Assembly: GCF_023715605.1 (NCBI RefSeq)
Contig: NZ_JAMBOL010000001.1
Location: 1-64,000 of the forward strand
DNA length: 64,000 bases
Reading direction: 5' to 3'
Origin: Halalkalibacter oceani
GTDB lineage: Bacteria > Bacillota > Bacilli > Bacillales > Bacillaceae_D
Shown here: in pieces, positions 37,475 to 46,219 of the stretch
Position numbering within the stretch: the first letter of the stretch is position 1
How the letters are laid out: each line of letters begins with the position of its first letter
Notes under the pieces: model-generated
Seen by the model: only the letters and a program-made list of their open reading frames with translations
Database searches by the model: none
What the model was told of the DNA's origin: nothing
Program-made: the position numbers and the translations under genes

Positions 37475-38341
37475 ATGGGAGACATTTTTCAACGAGAAGT
37501 CAAAGATCATTGGTATGTCAAATACGAGGAAGCGTCCTTTCCATTTATTCAAAAGGGGTGGGTGCTGCCAGTAGACCGCTGGCGGGACTTTGATCCATTT
37601 ATTTTGATGGCGGAAGATTGGTTTAAAAGAGGGGCCTTTTCCGATCATCCCCATCGCGGCATCCAAACGATCACTTATGTCATTGATGGAAGATTGGAGC
37701 ATATTGACAACGGGGGCGGCCGTGATATTTTGCAGCCCGGCGACGTTCAATACATGAATGCCGGCTGGGCGGCGAGACACGCCGAGGAAGGCGTTGACGA
37801 TGATATCGCTCATACGCTGCAGCTATGGCTGAACCTGCCAAAAAGCAAGCGGAAAACAGAAACATCGTATCAAAACATTTATGCCGAGGATGCCCCGGTC
37901 TTGAGCGTTGAAGGCGGCTCGGTAAAGGTGTTTTCCGGGAAGTTCGGTGACGTGAAAGGACCGCTTCAATCCGTCGTGCCGATCACGCTTGCCGAAGTCA
38001 ATCTTGAAAAAGGGGCGAGCTATACTCATGTTTTGCCGGAAAACCACAATGCCTTTTTATATGTCTTATCAGGTGAGCTGGAACTTGGAACAAGTGAGAC
38101 CGTTCATCTCGCCAAGCATGGGGTCGCCACGCTGACGTATCAAGAGGACGGAAACCCGGAAAACAGCAGCGAATTTACCATAACATCGGCTAGCAGACGA
38201 GCCAAGCTCCTGATCTATTCCGGCGCGCCGATTAAGGAAGAGATTGTCCCCTACGGCCCGTTCGTAATGAATACGATGGAAGAAATTAAACAGGCCTATC
38301 GCGACTATCATGCCGGAAAGTTCGGACCGCCGGCTATTTAG
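37475..38341 (+). CDS. pirin family protein
   Basis: A 288-residue bicupin. The N-terminal cupin has the pirin metal site FSDHPHRGIQTITYVIDGRLEHIDN (two His plus Glu/His ligands) and GDVQYMNAGWAARHAEE. The C-terminal half has LWLNLPKSKRKTETSYQNI and a second cupin (YVLSGELELG). Pirins bind Fe/Ni and act as quercetinase-like dioxygenases or redox-responsive regulators. It starts at 37475 behind GGGAGGAG and is divergent from the SufR-like regulator, which fits redox-linked control. Confidence 0.9.
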   Translation: MGDIFQREVKDHWYVKYEEASFPFIQKGWVLPVDRWRDFDPFILMAEDWFKRGAFSDHPHRGIQTITYVIDGRLEHIDNGGGRDILQPGDVQYMNAGWAARHAEEGVDDDIAHTLQLWLNLPKSKRKTETSYQNIYAEDAPVLSVEGGSVKVFSGKFGDVKGPLQSVVPITLAEVNLEKGASYTHVLPENHNAFLYVLSGELELGTSETVHLAKHGVATLTYQEDGNPENSSEFTITSASRRAKLLIYSGAPIKEEIVPYGPFVMNTMEEIKQAYRDYHAGKFGPPAI

Positions 38342-38543
38342 CGGCTAGCTTCATCATAGAAACGTTCGGGACAAAACTAGCTTTGATTACGCTCGTTGCT
38401 CAGAGGCTACTCTTTCCTCTCTATTTGAATGAGCTACTAAAAAAAGATCGAATGAATGTAGCTGCTCATAAGAAAAAGAAAGTGAAACTTCTTCTCCTTT
38501 GCGGCAGTCTTATAAAAAAGGCACTAGCTAAGGAGGAAGATCA

Positions 38544-39395
38544 ATGAGAAAGCTGCTGCTCATCGGCGTACTGCTTATCATCGGAGCTTGTGGTCAGGGG
38601 AATGCCACTGGCGTGGGAAATAGTGAACCAAATGGAGCAGAGGCAGACGACACGGTAATTGAGTATGAAGACTATGTTGAAGTCTATGGAGACGATCAAG
38701 AAGAGCTTGCGGTGAAGTTGAATGATTTTATGAATGAGAAGCTGTCCTCGGAACAGAGGGGAGAATTTTATCTCAATCATGATGAGCGTGAAGGAGATTT
38801 TGTGATTCAGGTGACAAAAGAGACGGATGTTTCAGAGGTGGCCGATGAATTGAAAAGCTACCTTTCTGAAACCGATGGCCAAGCCTTTAAGGTGCATATC
38901 GATCATGTTACGTATTCAAAAGCCTTTCTTGACAAGGCACAAGATGAAATTTTTGAGGAGGAGAGTCGCTTTTTTAAAGGGGAACGCAAAATGTGGGGGG
39001 GTTATGTTGACGCCTGGTCGAATAAGCTCGTGTTAGCTGTCAGCCGGGTTGAAGATGTCGACCTTGAAGAGCTTGCGGAGCGCTTTGGTCATACGGATTT
39101 TATTACGTTTAGCGAAGGGCCACTGGCCAACCTGAGCGATGATCCGGTACCTGTGCCGACTGCCGAGCCGTATATCACGGGACCCATTACTGAAGTGAAC
39201 CGCGGAAGTAAGGTTGTGCTTGTTGATAACATGATTTATGCCTCGTCGAAGCACGCTGTAATCGTCAACAGCAGCGGGGAAATCGCATTTGACGAGCTGA
39301 ATGTGGGCGACACGGTACGGCTTTGGGTCGAAGGTGGAGTCAATGAGTCGCTTCCCGCCCAGGGTTCGGCGGCGTTTATTCAAGTAGTGGAGTAA
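38544..39395 (+). CDS. putative lipoprotein, unknown function
   Basis: A 283-residue protein. The signal peptide MRKLLLIGVLLIIGAC has a lipobox, with Cys at 16 for lipidation. A Glu/Asp-rich mature part follows, and near the end a segment with VDNMIYASSKHAVIVNSSG and ELNVGDTVRLWVEGG, which resembles an OB-like fold of secreted Bacillus lipoproteins. No specific family recognised. AAGGAGG RBS. Confidence 0.75.
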   Translation: MRKLLLIGVLLIIGACGQGNATGVGNSEPNGAEADDTVIEYEDYVEVYGDDQEELAVKLNDFMNEKLSSEQRGEFYLNHDEREGDFVIQVTKETDVSEVADELKSYLSETDGQAFKVHIDHVTYSKAFLDKAQDEIFEEESRFFKGERKMWGGYVDAWSNKLVLAVSRVEDVDLEELAERFGHTDFITFSEGPLANLSDDPVPVPTAEPYITGPITEVNRGSKVVLVDNMIYASSKHAVIVNSSGEIAFDELNVGDTVRLWVEGGVNESLPAQGSAAFIQVVE

Positions 39396-39423
39396 TCGGG
39401 TTTTCTTTCAAGCATTGGGCAAT

Positions 39424-39458
39424 AGCCGTCAGCTGGAGCGCTTTCCCGGCTGACGGCT
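39424..39458. terminator. bidirectional hairpin between convergent genes
   Basis: Ten-pair perfect stem AGCCGTCAGC/GCTGACGGCT located between the convergent lipoprotein and DinB genes. No T run on either side. Confidence 0.6.
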
Positions 39459-39474
39459 GCATTGTACCGGAAAT

Positions 39475-39927
39475 CTATGAACGGATGAAAGTAATAAAAT
39501 CAACGTTTACAGGCTCAGCCCCGGCAAGGCGGAGAAGCTTGTTGATCTGGCCGCGATGGTACTGTCCATGAAGGGCGACATGGGTTAAGATCGCGCGTAT
39601 CGAGCTATGAAACTCTGTTTGCCGGCTATTTTTATAGATGACCGGTTCGTCGAGTATATCCTCTGTTAGATTGGAAAGGTAAGCGTCGTACTTTTCCTTG
39701 TTCTCCCTCGCCATCTCCTGGCAGCGGCTCAAGCTTTCCACAGTCCAGATCGGCAGTTTCGTACTGTCTTTTCCTTCTAATCTAGTTAGCCAGATGCGTT
39801 CCGCTAAAAGAATATGTGAAAAAAGGCGGAGAGCTTCCTCGTCCTCGGTCTTGTTTGTTTGCAATGCTTCAATAATTCGCTGATTAGCCCAATCCAAATG
39901 CAAAAACATTTGCTCCAATGTTTTCAT
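39475..39927 (-). CDS. DinB-family protein
   Basis: A 151-residue four-helix bundle of the DinB/YfiT group. The three metal-type His are seen in LFSHILLAE (His near 40) and HVALHGQYHRGQINKLLR (C-terminal pair). These are often thiol-S-transferase or stress proteins; substrate unknown. The second ATG is preferred because GGGAGG is 7 nt upstream of it. Confidence 0.85.
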   Translation of the reverse strand: MKTLEQMFLHLDWANQRIIEALQTNKTEDEEALRLFSHILLAERIWLTRLEGKDSTKLPIWTVESLSRCQEMARENKEKYDAYLSNLTEDILDEPVIYKNSRQTEFHSSIRAILTHVALHGQYHRGQINKLLRLAGAEPVNVDFITFIRS

Positions 39928-40040
39928 CAACATACCTCCCTTTCATTTGCGTACCAATGATTTTATTATATAACGAGGGAATGTCAGCAATGAAGCAGTA
40001 TAATAGAGAGACAAGCCAAGTAAGCGATAAAGGAGAAACG

Positions 40041-40754
40041 ATGATGAGAGATGTGATTTTCATTCCTCTTTCCGCCAATGAAGAATTGGTGATTGCTGCA
40101 GATGGTGCCGGGGGAATAGGGGAAAAGGAGCAGGACGTCGTTCAGACGTCTTATCGAATTTTGAGTCAGTATACATACCGCGTGGCGTTAATGGAATGTA
40201 TGGCAGTCGGGGCCGTTCCGTTTTCTGTGCTTGTGCAAAATTTTATTTCCGAGGAAGCCTGGCCAATCGTAATAGACGAAATTAAAAACATGTCGCAGAA
40301 GAGTGGTCTCACAGAGCTTGAGATCGGCGGCAGCACGGAATCGAATATGCCGCTCGTTCAATCGGCGCTCGGCATCACCGTTCTTGGAAAAGTCGCAAAG
40401 GACGAAAAGAAAGTCGGAAAAACGCCGTCGGACGCTGCGTTTGCGGTAGCCGGTCTGCCTTTGTACGGAGAAGAGGTGCTGACGAGGAAGGATGACGTAC
40501 TTCCACTAGACCTCTTTTTGCGTTTACTAAAACATCCTGCTATTTACGAAGTGGTGCCTGTCGGGTCAAAAGGAATTAAGTATGAGCTTGAGCATGTGTG
40601 GGGCGTGAGAAATCTCCGTGCCGAGTGTGATTTCATCGACGTCTGTAAATCAGCGGGACCGGCAACATGTGTGATCATCAGCTTTGATAAAGCGGAAAAG
40701 GAAAAGCTGAGCAGCGACTTTGCCGGCTGGCTCACACCGCTGGAAATGATGTGA
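40041..40754 (+). CDS. cblS: PurM/AIR-synthase-like protein, probable alpha-ribazole kinase CblS
   Basis: A 237-residue protein with the N-terminal PurM-like pattern: VIAADGAGGIGEKEQDVVQTSYRI (metal/ATP-site glycines and Asp), VALMECMAVGAVPFSVLVQNF, and GLTELEIGGSTESNMP. The length and motifs resemble the CblS/alpha-ribazole-phosphate group of Bacillota, which phosphorylates salvaged alpha-ribazole for cobamide assembly. The transporter partner CblT is not next to it, so the call is tentative. Start 40041 follows AAAGGAG; longer upstream starts overlap the DinB gene region. Confidence 0.6.
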   Translation: MMRDVIFIPLSANEELVIAADGAGGIGEKEQDVVQTSYRILSQYTYRVALMECMAVGAVPFSVLVQNFISEEAWPIVIDEIKNMSQKSGLTELEIGGSTESNMPLVQSALGITVLGKVAKDEKKVGKTPSDAAFAVAGLPLYGEEVLTRKDDVLPLDLFLRLLKHPAIYEVVPVGSKGIKYELEHVWGVRNLRAECDFIDVCKSAGPATCVIISFDKAEKEKLSSDFAGWLTPLEMM

Positions 40755-40859
40755 AAAGTGGGGGAGATATATCCCCTTCAACCATTTTTGTTAAATCACG
40801 GAAGGAGAAGCGGAAAAGAGCGAGAAAAGTAGTAATGTGGAGAGACATTCATATAATAG

Positions 40860-40873
40860 AGAAAGCGCTTCCA
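40860..40873 (+). promoter_or_regulatory. cre-like site upstream of the acyl-CoA synthetase
   Basis: AGAAAGCGCTTCCA matches 12 of 14 positions of the CcpA consensus TGWAANCGNTNWCA and lies 25 bp before the start codon, a repressing position. Confidence 0.4.
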
Positions 40874-40897
40874 TATTATGGTGAGGAGGAGTCATGC

Positions 40898-42487
40898 ATG
40901 AACGAAGCTGATCTATATGCGCCTGAAATGTACAATATGGCGGAGGATATTGACCGCCATGCAAAGGATCCAGAGAAGGTCGCTTTGCTGTGGGAGGACG
41001 AAAAGGGGAACAGACAGAAAAAGACGTATGCCGATTTGCGGCGGGAATCAAACAAGCTGGCGAACGGCTTGAAAAAGCTCGGCCTGCAAAAGGGGGATAA
41101 AGTCATCATCACGCTGCCCCGCATTCCTGAAACGTACAGCATTTACCTTGGAGCGTTAAAGCTTGGACTGATTATTTCGCCAGGCTCGGAGATGCTGCGG
41201 GAGAAGGATTGGCTCTACCGGGTGGAGCATTCTAAAGCGAAGGCGACCATTTGCCTGGCCGGCTTGACCGGAAGCTTTGAGCAGATTCGTTCGCAGACGG
41301 ATAGTTTGACTCATTTTATTTCCGTTGGTGAGAAGGTCTACGGCTGGGTGCAATATGAAGAGCTGGTGCAGGATGAGCCATCAGAGTTTGCTATCGTCGA
41401 GACGCGGGCCGCCGATATTGCTTTTTTGAACTATACTTCCGGGACGACCGGTCATCCGAAGGGCGTGGTACACGCGCATAGCTGGGCCTATGCCCATCAG
41501 GCGGTAGCTTCGCAGTGGCTTGATGTGAAGGAAGGAGATGTCGTCTGGGCGACGGCGGCACCAGGCTGGGCGAAATGGAATTGGACGCCGTTCATGTCGA
41601 CGCTCGGAGCCGGAGCGACGGGCTTTGTTTACAACGGACGCTTTGAGCCGGAGAAATATTTGACACTGATGGAGCGCTATCAAGTGAATGTCCTTTGCTG
41701 TACGCCAACGGAATATCGGCTGATGGCAAAATTAGACGAGCTGGAGCGCTTTTCGCTGCCTGCTATGCGCAGTATGGTCAGCGCGGGTGAGCCATTGAAT
41801 CAGGAAGTGATCGAGACGTTTAAGCGGCATTTTCAAGTGCAGGTGCGGGATGGCTACGGGCAGACGGAAAATACGCTACTGGTCGGAACCTTGCCGGGAA
41901 TGGAACTGAAGCCGGGCTCTATGGGCAAGCCGACCCCCGGTAATAATGTCGCGATCATTGATGAAGAGGCGAATCGTGTGCAGGCAGGAGAAGTAGGAGA
42001 TATCGCCGTCCATAAAAGTACGGCGGCTCTGTTTAAAGGCTACCTGGATGATCCTGAGCGCACGGCAGCCGCCTACCGCGGGGACTGGTATTTAACAGGC
42101 GATCAGGCGAGGCTGGATGAGGATGGCTACTTCTGGTTTGAGGGCCGCTCTGATGACATTATTATCAGCTCCGGCTATACGATCGGGCCATTTGAAGTGG
42201 AGGATGCGCTCGTCAGACATGCGGCTGTCAAAGAGTGCGCCGTCGTCGCTGTTCCTGATGAAATACGGGGCTCCGTCGTCAAGGCGTTTGTCATTCTAAA
42301 GCAGCCGGAGCTTGTCGGTGAAGCTCTCGTCAAAGAGCTTCAGGAGCATGTGAAGTATATGACTGCCCCTTATAAATACCCTCGTATAATTGAATTTGTG
42401 ACGGAACTGCCGAAAACGGCCTCCGGTAAAATACGCCGCGTCGAATTAAGACAGCGCGAGCAAAAGCAGGGAAAAGGGACTATCTAA
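40898..42487 (+). CDS. medium-chain/acetyl-type acyl-CoA synthetase (AMP-forming)
   Basis: A 529-residue adenylate-forming enzyme. The P-loop-like A3 motif LNYTSGTTGHPKGVVHAH, A5 GYGQTENTLL, A7 YLTGDQARLDEDGYFWFEGRSDDII, and A10 PKTASGKIRRVELR are all present, the last with the catalytic Lys. It activates a short or medium carboxylic acid with ATP and CoA. Start 40898 is chosen for GAGGAGG about 8 nt upstream; the frame stays open to 40751, but the upstream region contains the cre-like site and no good RBS. Confidence 0.88.
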   Translation: MNEADLYAPEMYNMAEDIDRHAKDPEKVALLWEDEKGNRQKKTYADLRRESNKLANGLKKLGLQKGDKVIITLPRIPETYSIYLGALKLGLIISPGSEMLREKDWLYRVEHSKAKATICLAGLTGSFEQIRSQTDSLTHFISVGEKVYGWVQYEELVQDEPSEFAIVETRAADIAFLNYTSGTTGHPKGVVHAHSWAYAHQAVASQWLDVKEGDVVWATAAPGWAKWNWTPFMSTLGAGATGFVYNGRFEPEKYLTLMERYQVNVLCCTPTEYRLMAKLDELERFSLPAMRSMVSAGEPLNQEVIETFKRHFQVQVRDGYGQTENTLLVGTLPGMELKPGSMGKPTPGNNVAIIDEEANRVQAGEVGDIAVHKSTAALFKGYLDDPERTAAAYRGDWYLTGDQARLDEDGYFWFEGRSDDIIISSGYTIGPFEVEDALVRHAAVKECAVVAVPDEIRGSVVKAFVILKQPELVGEALVKELQEHVKYMTAPYKYPRIIEFVTELPKTASGKIRRVELRQREQKQGKGTI

Positions 42488-42693
42488 AACGACCATGTTA
42501 AAAAAACGCGACGCTCAATGTAAGCTAATCGAGCCGATCTTGCCAAGACGAAGAGGGAACCTCATTCCGTTATTTCGATTTAAATGCCCCTTCATGGGAC
42601 GCGCAAGGAACCTCTGCAACTAGAATAAAAAGTGGACACCTCTTTAACGGAAATCAAAATCGGGTATGATAGTAGGAATGAGGAGGGATTTCA

Positions 42694-43011
42694 ATGGGTG
42701 AACCCCGCCAAAGGTATAATGAAGAGTTTAAACGTCAAGCGGTCAAGTTTGTGCAGGAACAGAAAAAAACAGTCTCAGATATCGCAGAAGAATTGAACAT
42801 TCCCATAAGTACGTTGCATCAATGGACGACCCACTATCGTGAATTTGAGAACGAACCTGTGGCTGCCGAGGAACGGATTCGCAAGCTGGAACAGCAAATT
42901 CGAGATCAGGAACGTGAATTAAAGGCAAAGGAGCGTCAATTAGCTGACAAAGAAGAGGAATTAACCATTGTAAAAAAGGCGATGCACATCTTCAGCAGAC
43001 CAAAGCTATGA
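42694..43011 (+). CDS. IS3-family transposase OrfA
   Basis: A 105-residue OrfA. The helix-turn-helix RQAVKFVQEQKKTVSDIAEELNIPISTLHQW is followed by a long coiled coil (EERIRKLEQQIRDQERELKAKERQLADKEEEL) and the conserved ending IVKKAMHIFSRP. It would normally be fused to OrfB by a -1 frameshift to form the transposase. OrfB is truncated here, so it has no partner. Confidence 0.87.
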   Translation: MGEPRQRYNEEFKRQAVKFVQEQKKTVSDIAEELNIPISTLHQWTTHYREFENEPVAAEERIRKLEQQIRDQERELKAKERQLADKEEELTIVKKAMHIFSRPKL

Positions 43012-43203
43012 AGTTTTCATTCATTGAGGAGCATCGTTCCGAGCACTCAGTGATGAAGATGTGTCACATTTTAGGTGTATCTCGGAGCGGTTATTTCAAA
43101 TGGAGAACCCATCAACCAAGCCCTCAAGAGCAGCGGAAGAATCAGATTCAAGACCGAATCGCTTATCACTATCATGATTCAGGAAGGGTGTATGGCAGTC
43201 CAA
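43008..43203 (+). pseudogene. IS3-family transposase OrfB, N-terminal fragment
   Basis: MKFSFIEEHRSEHSVMKMCHILGVSRSGYFKWR and YHDSGRVYGSPKM are the HTH_21 region of OrfB. Homology ends at about 43203, before the rve catalytic domain; the remaining ORF to 43316 runs antisense into the MFS gene. Confidence 0.8.
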
Positions 43204-43209
43204 AAATGG

Positions 43210-43252
43210 CCGGTGGCTGTGCCGAAAGGAAGGACTCTCCTTTTGACACAGC
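43210..43252 (-). terminator. terminator of the MFS gene
   Basis: Read on the minus strand, GGCTGTGTCAAAAGGAG pairs with CTTCCTTTCGGCACAGCC right after the MFS stop; the T-rich CATTTTTGG lies a few bases on, at the junction with the IS fragment. Confidence 0.55.
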
Positions 43253-43261
43253 CTATTTTCA

Positions 43262-44488
43262 TCAGCTTCCCTTTTTCAGTAAAGAGGCAGGCGGCTGTGC
43301 GCTTTGCCGTTTCTGAAGTGTCAGGAAGGTCGCGATGAGTACCAGGGCCAGCCCGATTAACGTACAGACGACGGTGATAATTCCTTCCCATTTGAAATGC
43401 TCCCAAATAAATCCGTTGCTTGAGCCAATCACGCTCGATCCAAGGTAATAGCAAAATAAATATAATGATGCCGCCTGAGCCCGGTAGCGTGCCGCGACTT
43501 CACCAACCCATCTGCTGGCAATCGAATGTCCGCCGAAAAAGCCGAAGGTGAAAATGCAAAGCGCCAGAATAACAAACAGCAGCTGCTGGCTTAATGTCAA
43601 GCCAGCGCCAATGAGCATGATCAGAATGCTGACAGACAGCGTTTTTGCCTTGCCGGCCTTGTCGCTGACCTGACCCATAAACGTCGAGCTGAACGTCCCG
43701 ACCAAGTAAACGAAGAAAATCATTCCGATCCACGTTTGACTTAGCGAAAAGGGCGGTTCAAGCAGCCGAAAGCCTAAATAATTATAGACGGTGACAAAGC
43801 TTCCCATCAGAACAAAGGAGAAGGCGAATAAGCAAAGCAGCCGGGCTTCCTTTAATGGTTGGACAATGGAGAGCGCGAATGTCCGAAACGAAGGCGTCTC
43901 TTTTGCTGGCCGCCTCGATTCCGGCAACAGTTTTAAAAAGAAAAAGCTGATCACTAGACTAATAATTCCCATCGTAAGCAAGGCGAACTGCCACGAAACC
44001 CATTCGGTCAGCACTCCGGTTAAAAAGCGGCCGGTCAAACCGCCGATCGTATTGCCACTGACATGAAGCCCCATAACAGTGCCGAGTGTTTTCGGGTCAA
44101 ATTCATCGCTGACATAGGCCATCGCAATGCTAGGAAAGCCGGCAAGAACGATTCCCTGGACGGCTCGAATGACGAGCAATGTTGAGAAATTCGGACTGAA
44201 CGCGACAAGAACACAAAGAAGCGAAGTTAAAAACAGAGACGTCGTCATCAGTCGCTTTTTACCGATGGCATCGGCCAGTGGCGCAACAAGCAGCATCGAA
44301 ACCGCGAGGCAGCCGGTTGAGACGGAAAGAGCCAGGCTTGCTACGGCGGGGGACACATGGTAATCAGTTGTAAAGTTTGGCAAAAGGGTTTGGACGGAAT
44401 ATAAAATCATGAAGCTGACAAAGCTTCCTAAAAATAAAGCCGAAATAGCTTGATAATAACCTTTTTTTCCTTTGATTAAATATGTCAT
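43262..44488 (-). CDS. major facilitator superfamily transporter (YnfM/AraJ-like)
   Basis: A 408-residue, 12-TM MFS exporter. The first half has the motif-A equivalent PLADAIGKKRLM between TM2 and TM3 and the 12-TM drug/H+ type GLTGRFLTGVLTEWVSW in TM5. The YnfM-like subgroup is typically a drug or metabolite efflux pump. The start at 44488 is chosen for GAGG 6 nt upstream. It is divergent from a LysR regulator, which probably controls it. Confidence 0.85.
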   Translation of the reverse strand: MTYLIKGKKGYYQAISALFLGSFVSFMILYSVQTLLPNFTTDYHVSPAVASLALSVSTGCLAVSMLLVAPLADAIGKKRLMTTSLFLTSLLCVLVAFSPNFSTLLVIRAVQGIVLAGFPSIAMAYVSDEFDPKTLGTVMGLHVSGNTIGGLTGRFLTGVLTEWVSWQFALLTMGIISLVISFFFLKLLPESRRPAKETPSFRTFALSIVQPLKEARLLCLFAFSFVLMGSFVTVYNYLGFRLLEPPFSLSQTWIGMIFFVYLVGTFSSTFMGQVSDKAGKAKTLSVSILIMLIGAGLTLSQQLLFVILALCIFTFGFFGGHSIASRWVGEVAARYRAQAASLYLFCYYLGSSVIGSSNGFIWEHFKWEGIITVVCTLIGLALVLIATFLTLQKRQSAQPPASLLKKGS

Positions 44489-44601
44489 GATGTTCCTCAC
44501 TTTCTCTCTATACACTAGCATACTTTTGACAAATGATAATGTCTAATTTATAATTCTTATCGTTTTCATGCGTTCAAGTTATGAATGGAGAAGGTGAAGA
44601 A

Positions 44602-45483
44602 ATGGAATGGCAGCAACTGGAGTATTTTCAACGTGTCGCCCAGCTGCAGCATGTCACAAAAGCTGCTCAGTCATTGTTTATTTCCCAACCGGCGTTGAGC
44701 CGTTCAATCGCCAGACTGGAGAAGGAGCTTGGCGTTCCTTTGTTTGAACGGCAGGGAAGAACCGTGCAATTGAATCGTTACGGGAAGCTGTTTTTGGAGA
44801 AAGTGAATTTGGCGATTCAGGTAATTGAGGAGGGAAAGCAGGAGCTGCAAAGTGAAATGAGTCCGAACCGCGGCAATATTACGCTTTCCTTTTTACCTAC
44901 CCTGGGAACGGACTTCGTACCGGAATTGATTGAAAAGTATCGCGCTACTTATCCGGATGTTACCTTTCAGCTTTTTCAAAATACAGCGCATGATTTAATT
45001 GAACAGTTGAAAGCGGGCGATATTGACGTCTGCTTGACGACGATTGTGGAGCCCGATCCGGAGATTCAATGGGTTGAACTGTTTTCTGAGGAATTACTCG
45101 TCATTGTACCGCAGTGTCATCGGCTGTCGGACCGGCAGGAAATCAGGCTGAAGGACATCGCCAATGAGCCCTTTGTCGGCTTTAAAAAAGGGGCGGGGCT
45201 GCGAAGTATAACGGATCGACTTTGCCAGCAGAGCGGCTTCACTCCACAACTCACCTTTGAAGGACAGGAAGTCGGGACAGTAGCCGGCCTTGTCGGCGTC
45301 GGTCTCGGCGTAAGCCTCGTACCGAAACGAAGCAGGATGGACGCTTATCAAGTCTCCTGTCTTCCCGTCCGTGATGTCGACTGCCGGCGGACGATTGGAA
45401 TTGTCTGGAGGAAGAAAAGCTTTATGCCAAAGGTAGTGGAGCAGTTTCGGGACTTTATTGTGGAGCTGTATGGGAGAGCTTGA
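44602..45483 (+). CDS. LysR-family transcriptional regulator
   Basis: A 293-residue LysR regulator. The N-terminal HTH reads LQHVTKAAQSLFISQPALSRSIARLEKELGVPLFERQGR, followed by the two-lobed effector domain starting NITLSFLPTLGTDFVPELI. It resembles the GltC/YybE group. It is divergent from the MFS transporter across a 113-bp AT-rich gap, the classic LysR-target arrangement. ATG 44602 is preferred over 44581 (RBS AAGGTGA). Confidence 0.88.
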   Translation: MEWQQLEYFQRVAQLQHVTKAAQSLFISQPALSRSIARLEKELGVPLFERQGRTVQLNRYGKLFLEKVNLAIQVIEEGKQELQSEMSPNRGNITLSFLPTLGTDFVPELIEKYRATYPDVTFQLFQNTAHDLIEQLKAGDIDVCLTTIVEPDPEIQWVELFSEELLVIVPQCHRLSDRQEIRLKDIANEPFVGFKKGAGLRSITDRLCQQSGFTPQLTFEGQEVGTVAGLVGVGLGVSLVPKRSRMDAYQVSCLPVRDVDCRRTIGIVWRKKSFMPKVVEQFRDFIVELYGRA

Positions 45484-45517
45484 GACAAAATCAGCTTTGA
45501 CTTATTGGCAATGCCGA

Positions 45518-45554
45518 AAGCCCGTTGTGAGAAAAAATGCTCATAACGGGCTTT
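45518..45554 (+). terminator. terminator of the lysR gene
   Basis: AAAGCCCGTT.TGAG pairs with CTCA.AACGGGCTTT, followed by TAAAAG. Confidence 0.75.
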
Positions 45555-45625
45555 TAAAAGCTCGCGGCGGTTATGCTCACTTGTGTACGGTGTTTAAAAG
45601 TGGGATAGCTTATTTTCCTCCTTTC

Positions 45626-45814
45626 TTAGGGGAGTCGCTGTTTGTTTAAGTTCGGTCTATGGGGTTCAGGAATGGTCGCTGCTTCGGCTGCTGCCTTGAC
45701 CTTTTCAACATATTCGTCATGTGTTGGATAGAGCTGTTTGAGCTTCTTTTCAGTAAATCGAATCGTATAGCCGGTAAAAGGATATGTTGGTCCACCTACG
45801 AATTGAGGCGGCAC
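45626..45814 (-). pseudogene. C-terminal fragment of an alpha/beta-hydrolase-domain protein
   Basis: The 62 residues (PTYPFTGYTIRFTEKKLKQLYPTHDEYVEKVKAA) resemble the C-terminal end of the secreted alpha/beta hydrolase domain family, where YPTHxxYV is conserved. There is no catalytic domain upstream; the sequence before 45814 is unrelated. It is probably a deletion remnant. Confidence 0.5.
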
Positions 45815-46219
45815 TTATCGAAGGCCGTTTAAACCACTTACGGTTGAGAAAATGAGCTGCTTAGAAATGTACTAATAAAGAACGGAGTCGTATAACCAAG
45901 TGATTTAAAGCCTGTGATAAAAGGTTATTCTTCCCTTTCGTTACAGGCTTCTTTTAATGAAAGTACTGAACTTAAAACCAATTGCAATTCATTCAGCAAT
46001 CGTTTACGATAAAAGAGCCTACAGAAAAAAGTCTGAATTTTTGAGAGAATAATGTAATGTGCACAGTTTTAAGTTGGAAAGGAAGAATTTGCGTACTCTT
46101 TAATGTAAGCGCATTCATTGGGCGGATCATGTCTGGCAATTTCCTGAGAATAGTGAGGTGATGCTAAAGTTTCGCTATGCTTTGGTTTGATGACAGAAAT
46201 AATGAGATGGAGGAGCCTG
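45815..46219. other. intergenic region upstream of the sugar cluster
   Basis: About 400 bp without a recognisable gene. It holds the cre-like site at 46104-46117 and presumably the promoter of the sensor operon. Confidence 0.5.
46104..46117 (+). promoter_or_regulatory. cre-like site upstream of the sensor operon
   Basis: TGTAAGCGCATTCA matches 13 of 14 positions of TGWAANCGNTNWCA. It is about 100 bp before the binding-protein gene, suggesting CcpA control of the sugar cluster. Confidence 0.55.

Larger units (their letters stand above)
42633..43203 (+). mobile_element. IS3-family insertion sequence, right part deleted
   Basis: The left end begins near TGGACACCTC at 42633. orfA is intact; orfB is cut after about 65 codons and joins DNA belonging to the end of the MFS gene region. 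Two overlapping ORFs with ATGA coupling and a leucine-zipper-rich OrfA are typical of IS3. Confidence 0.75.

Noticed and set aside
36815-43860. CRISPR array or other tandem-repeat locus
   Set aside because: No regularly spaced repeats were seen here or anywhere else in the window.
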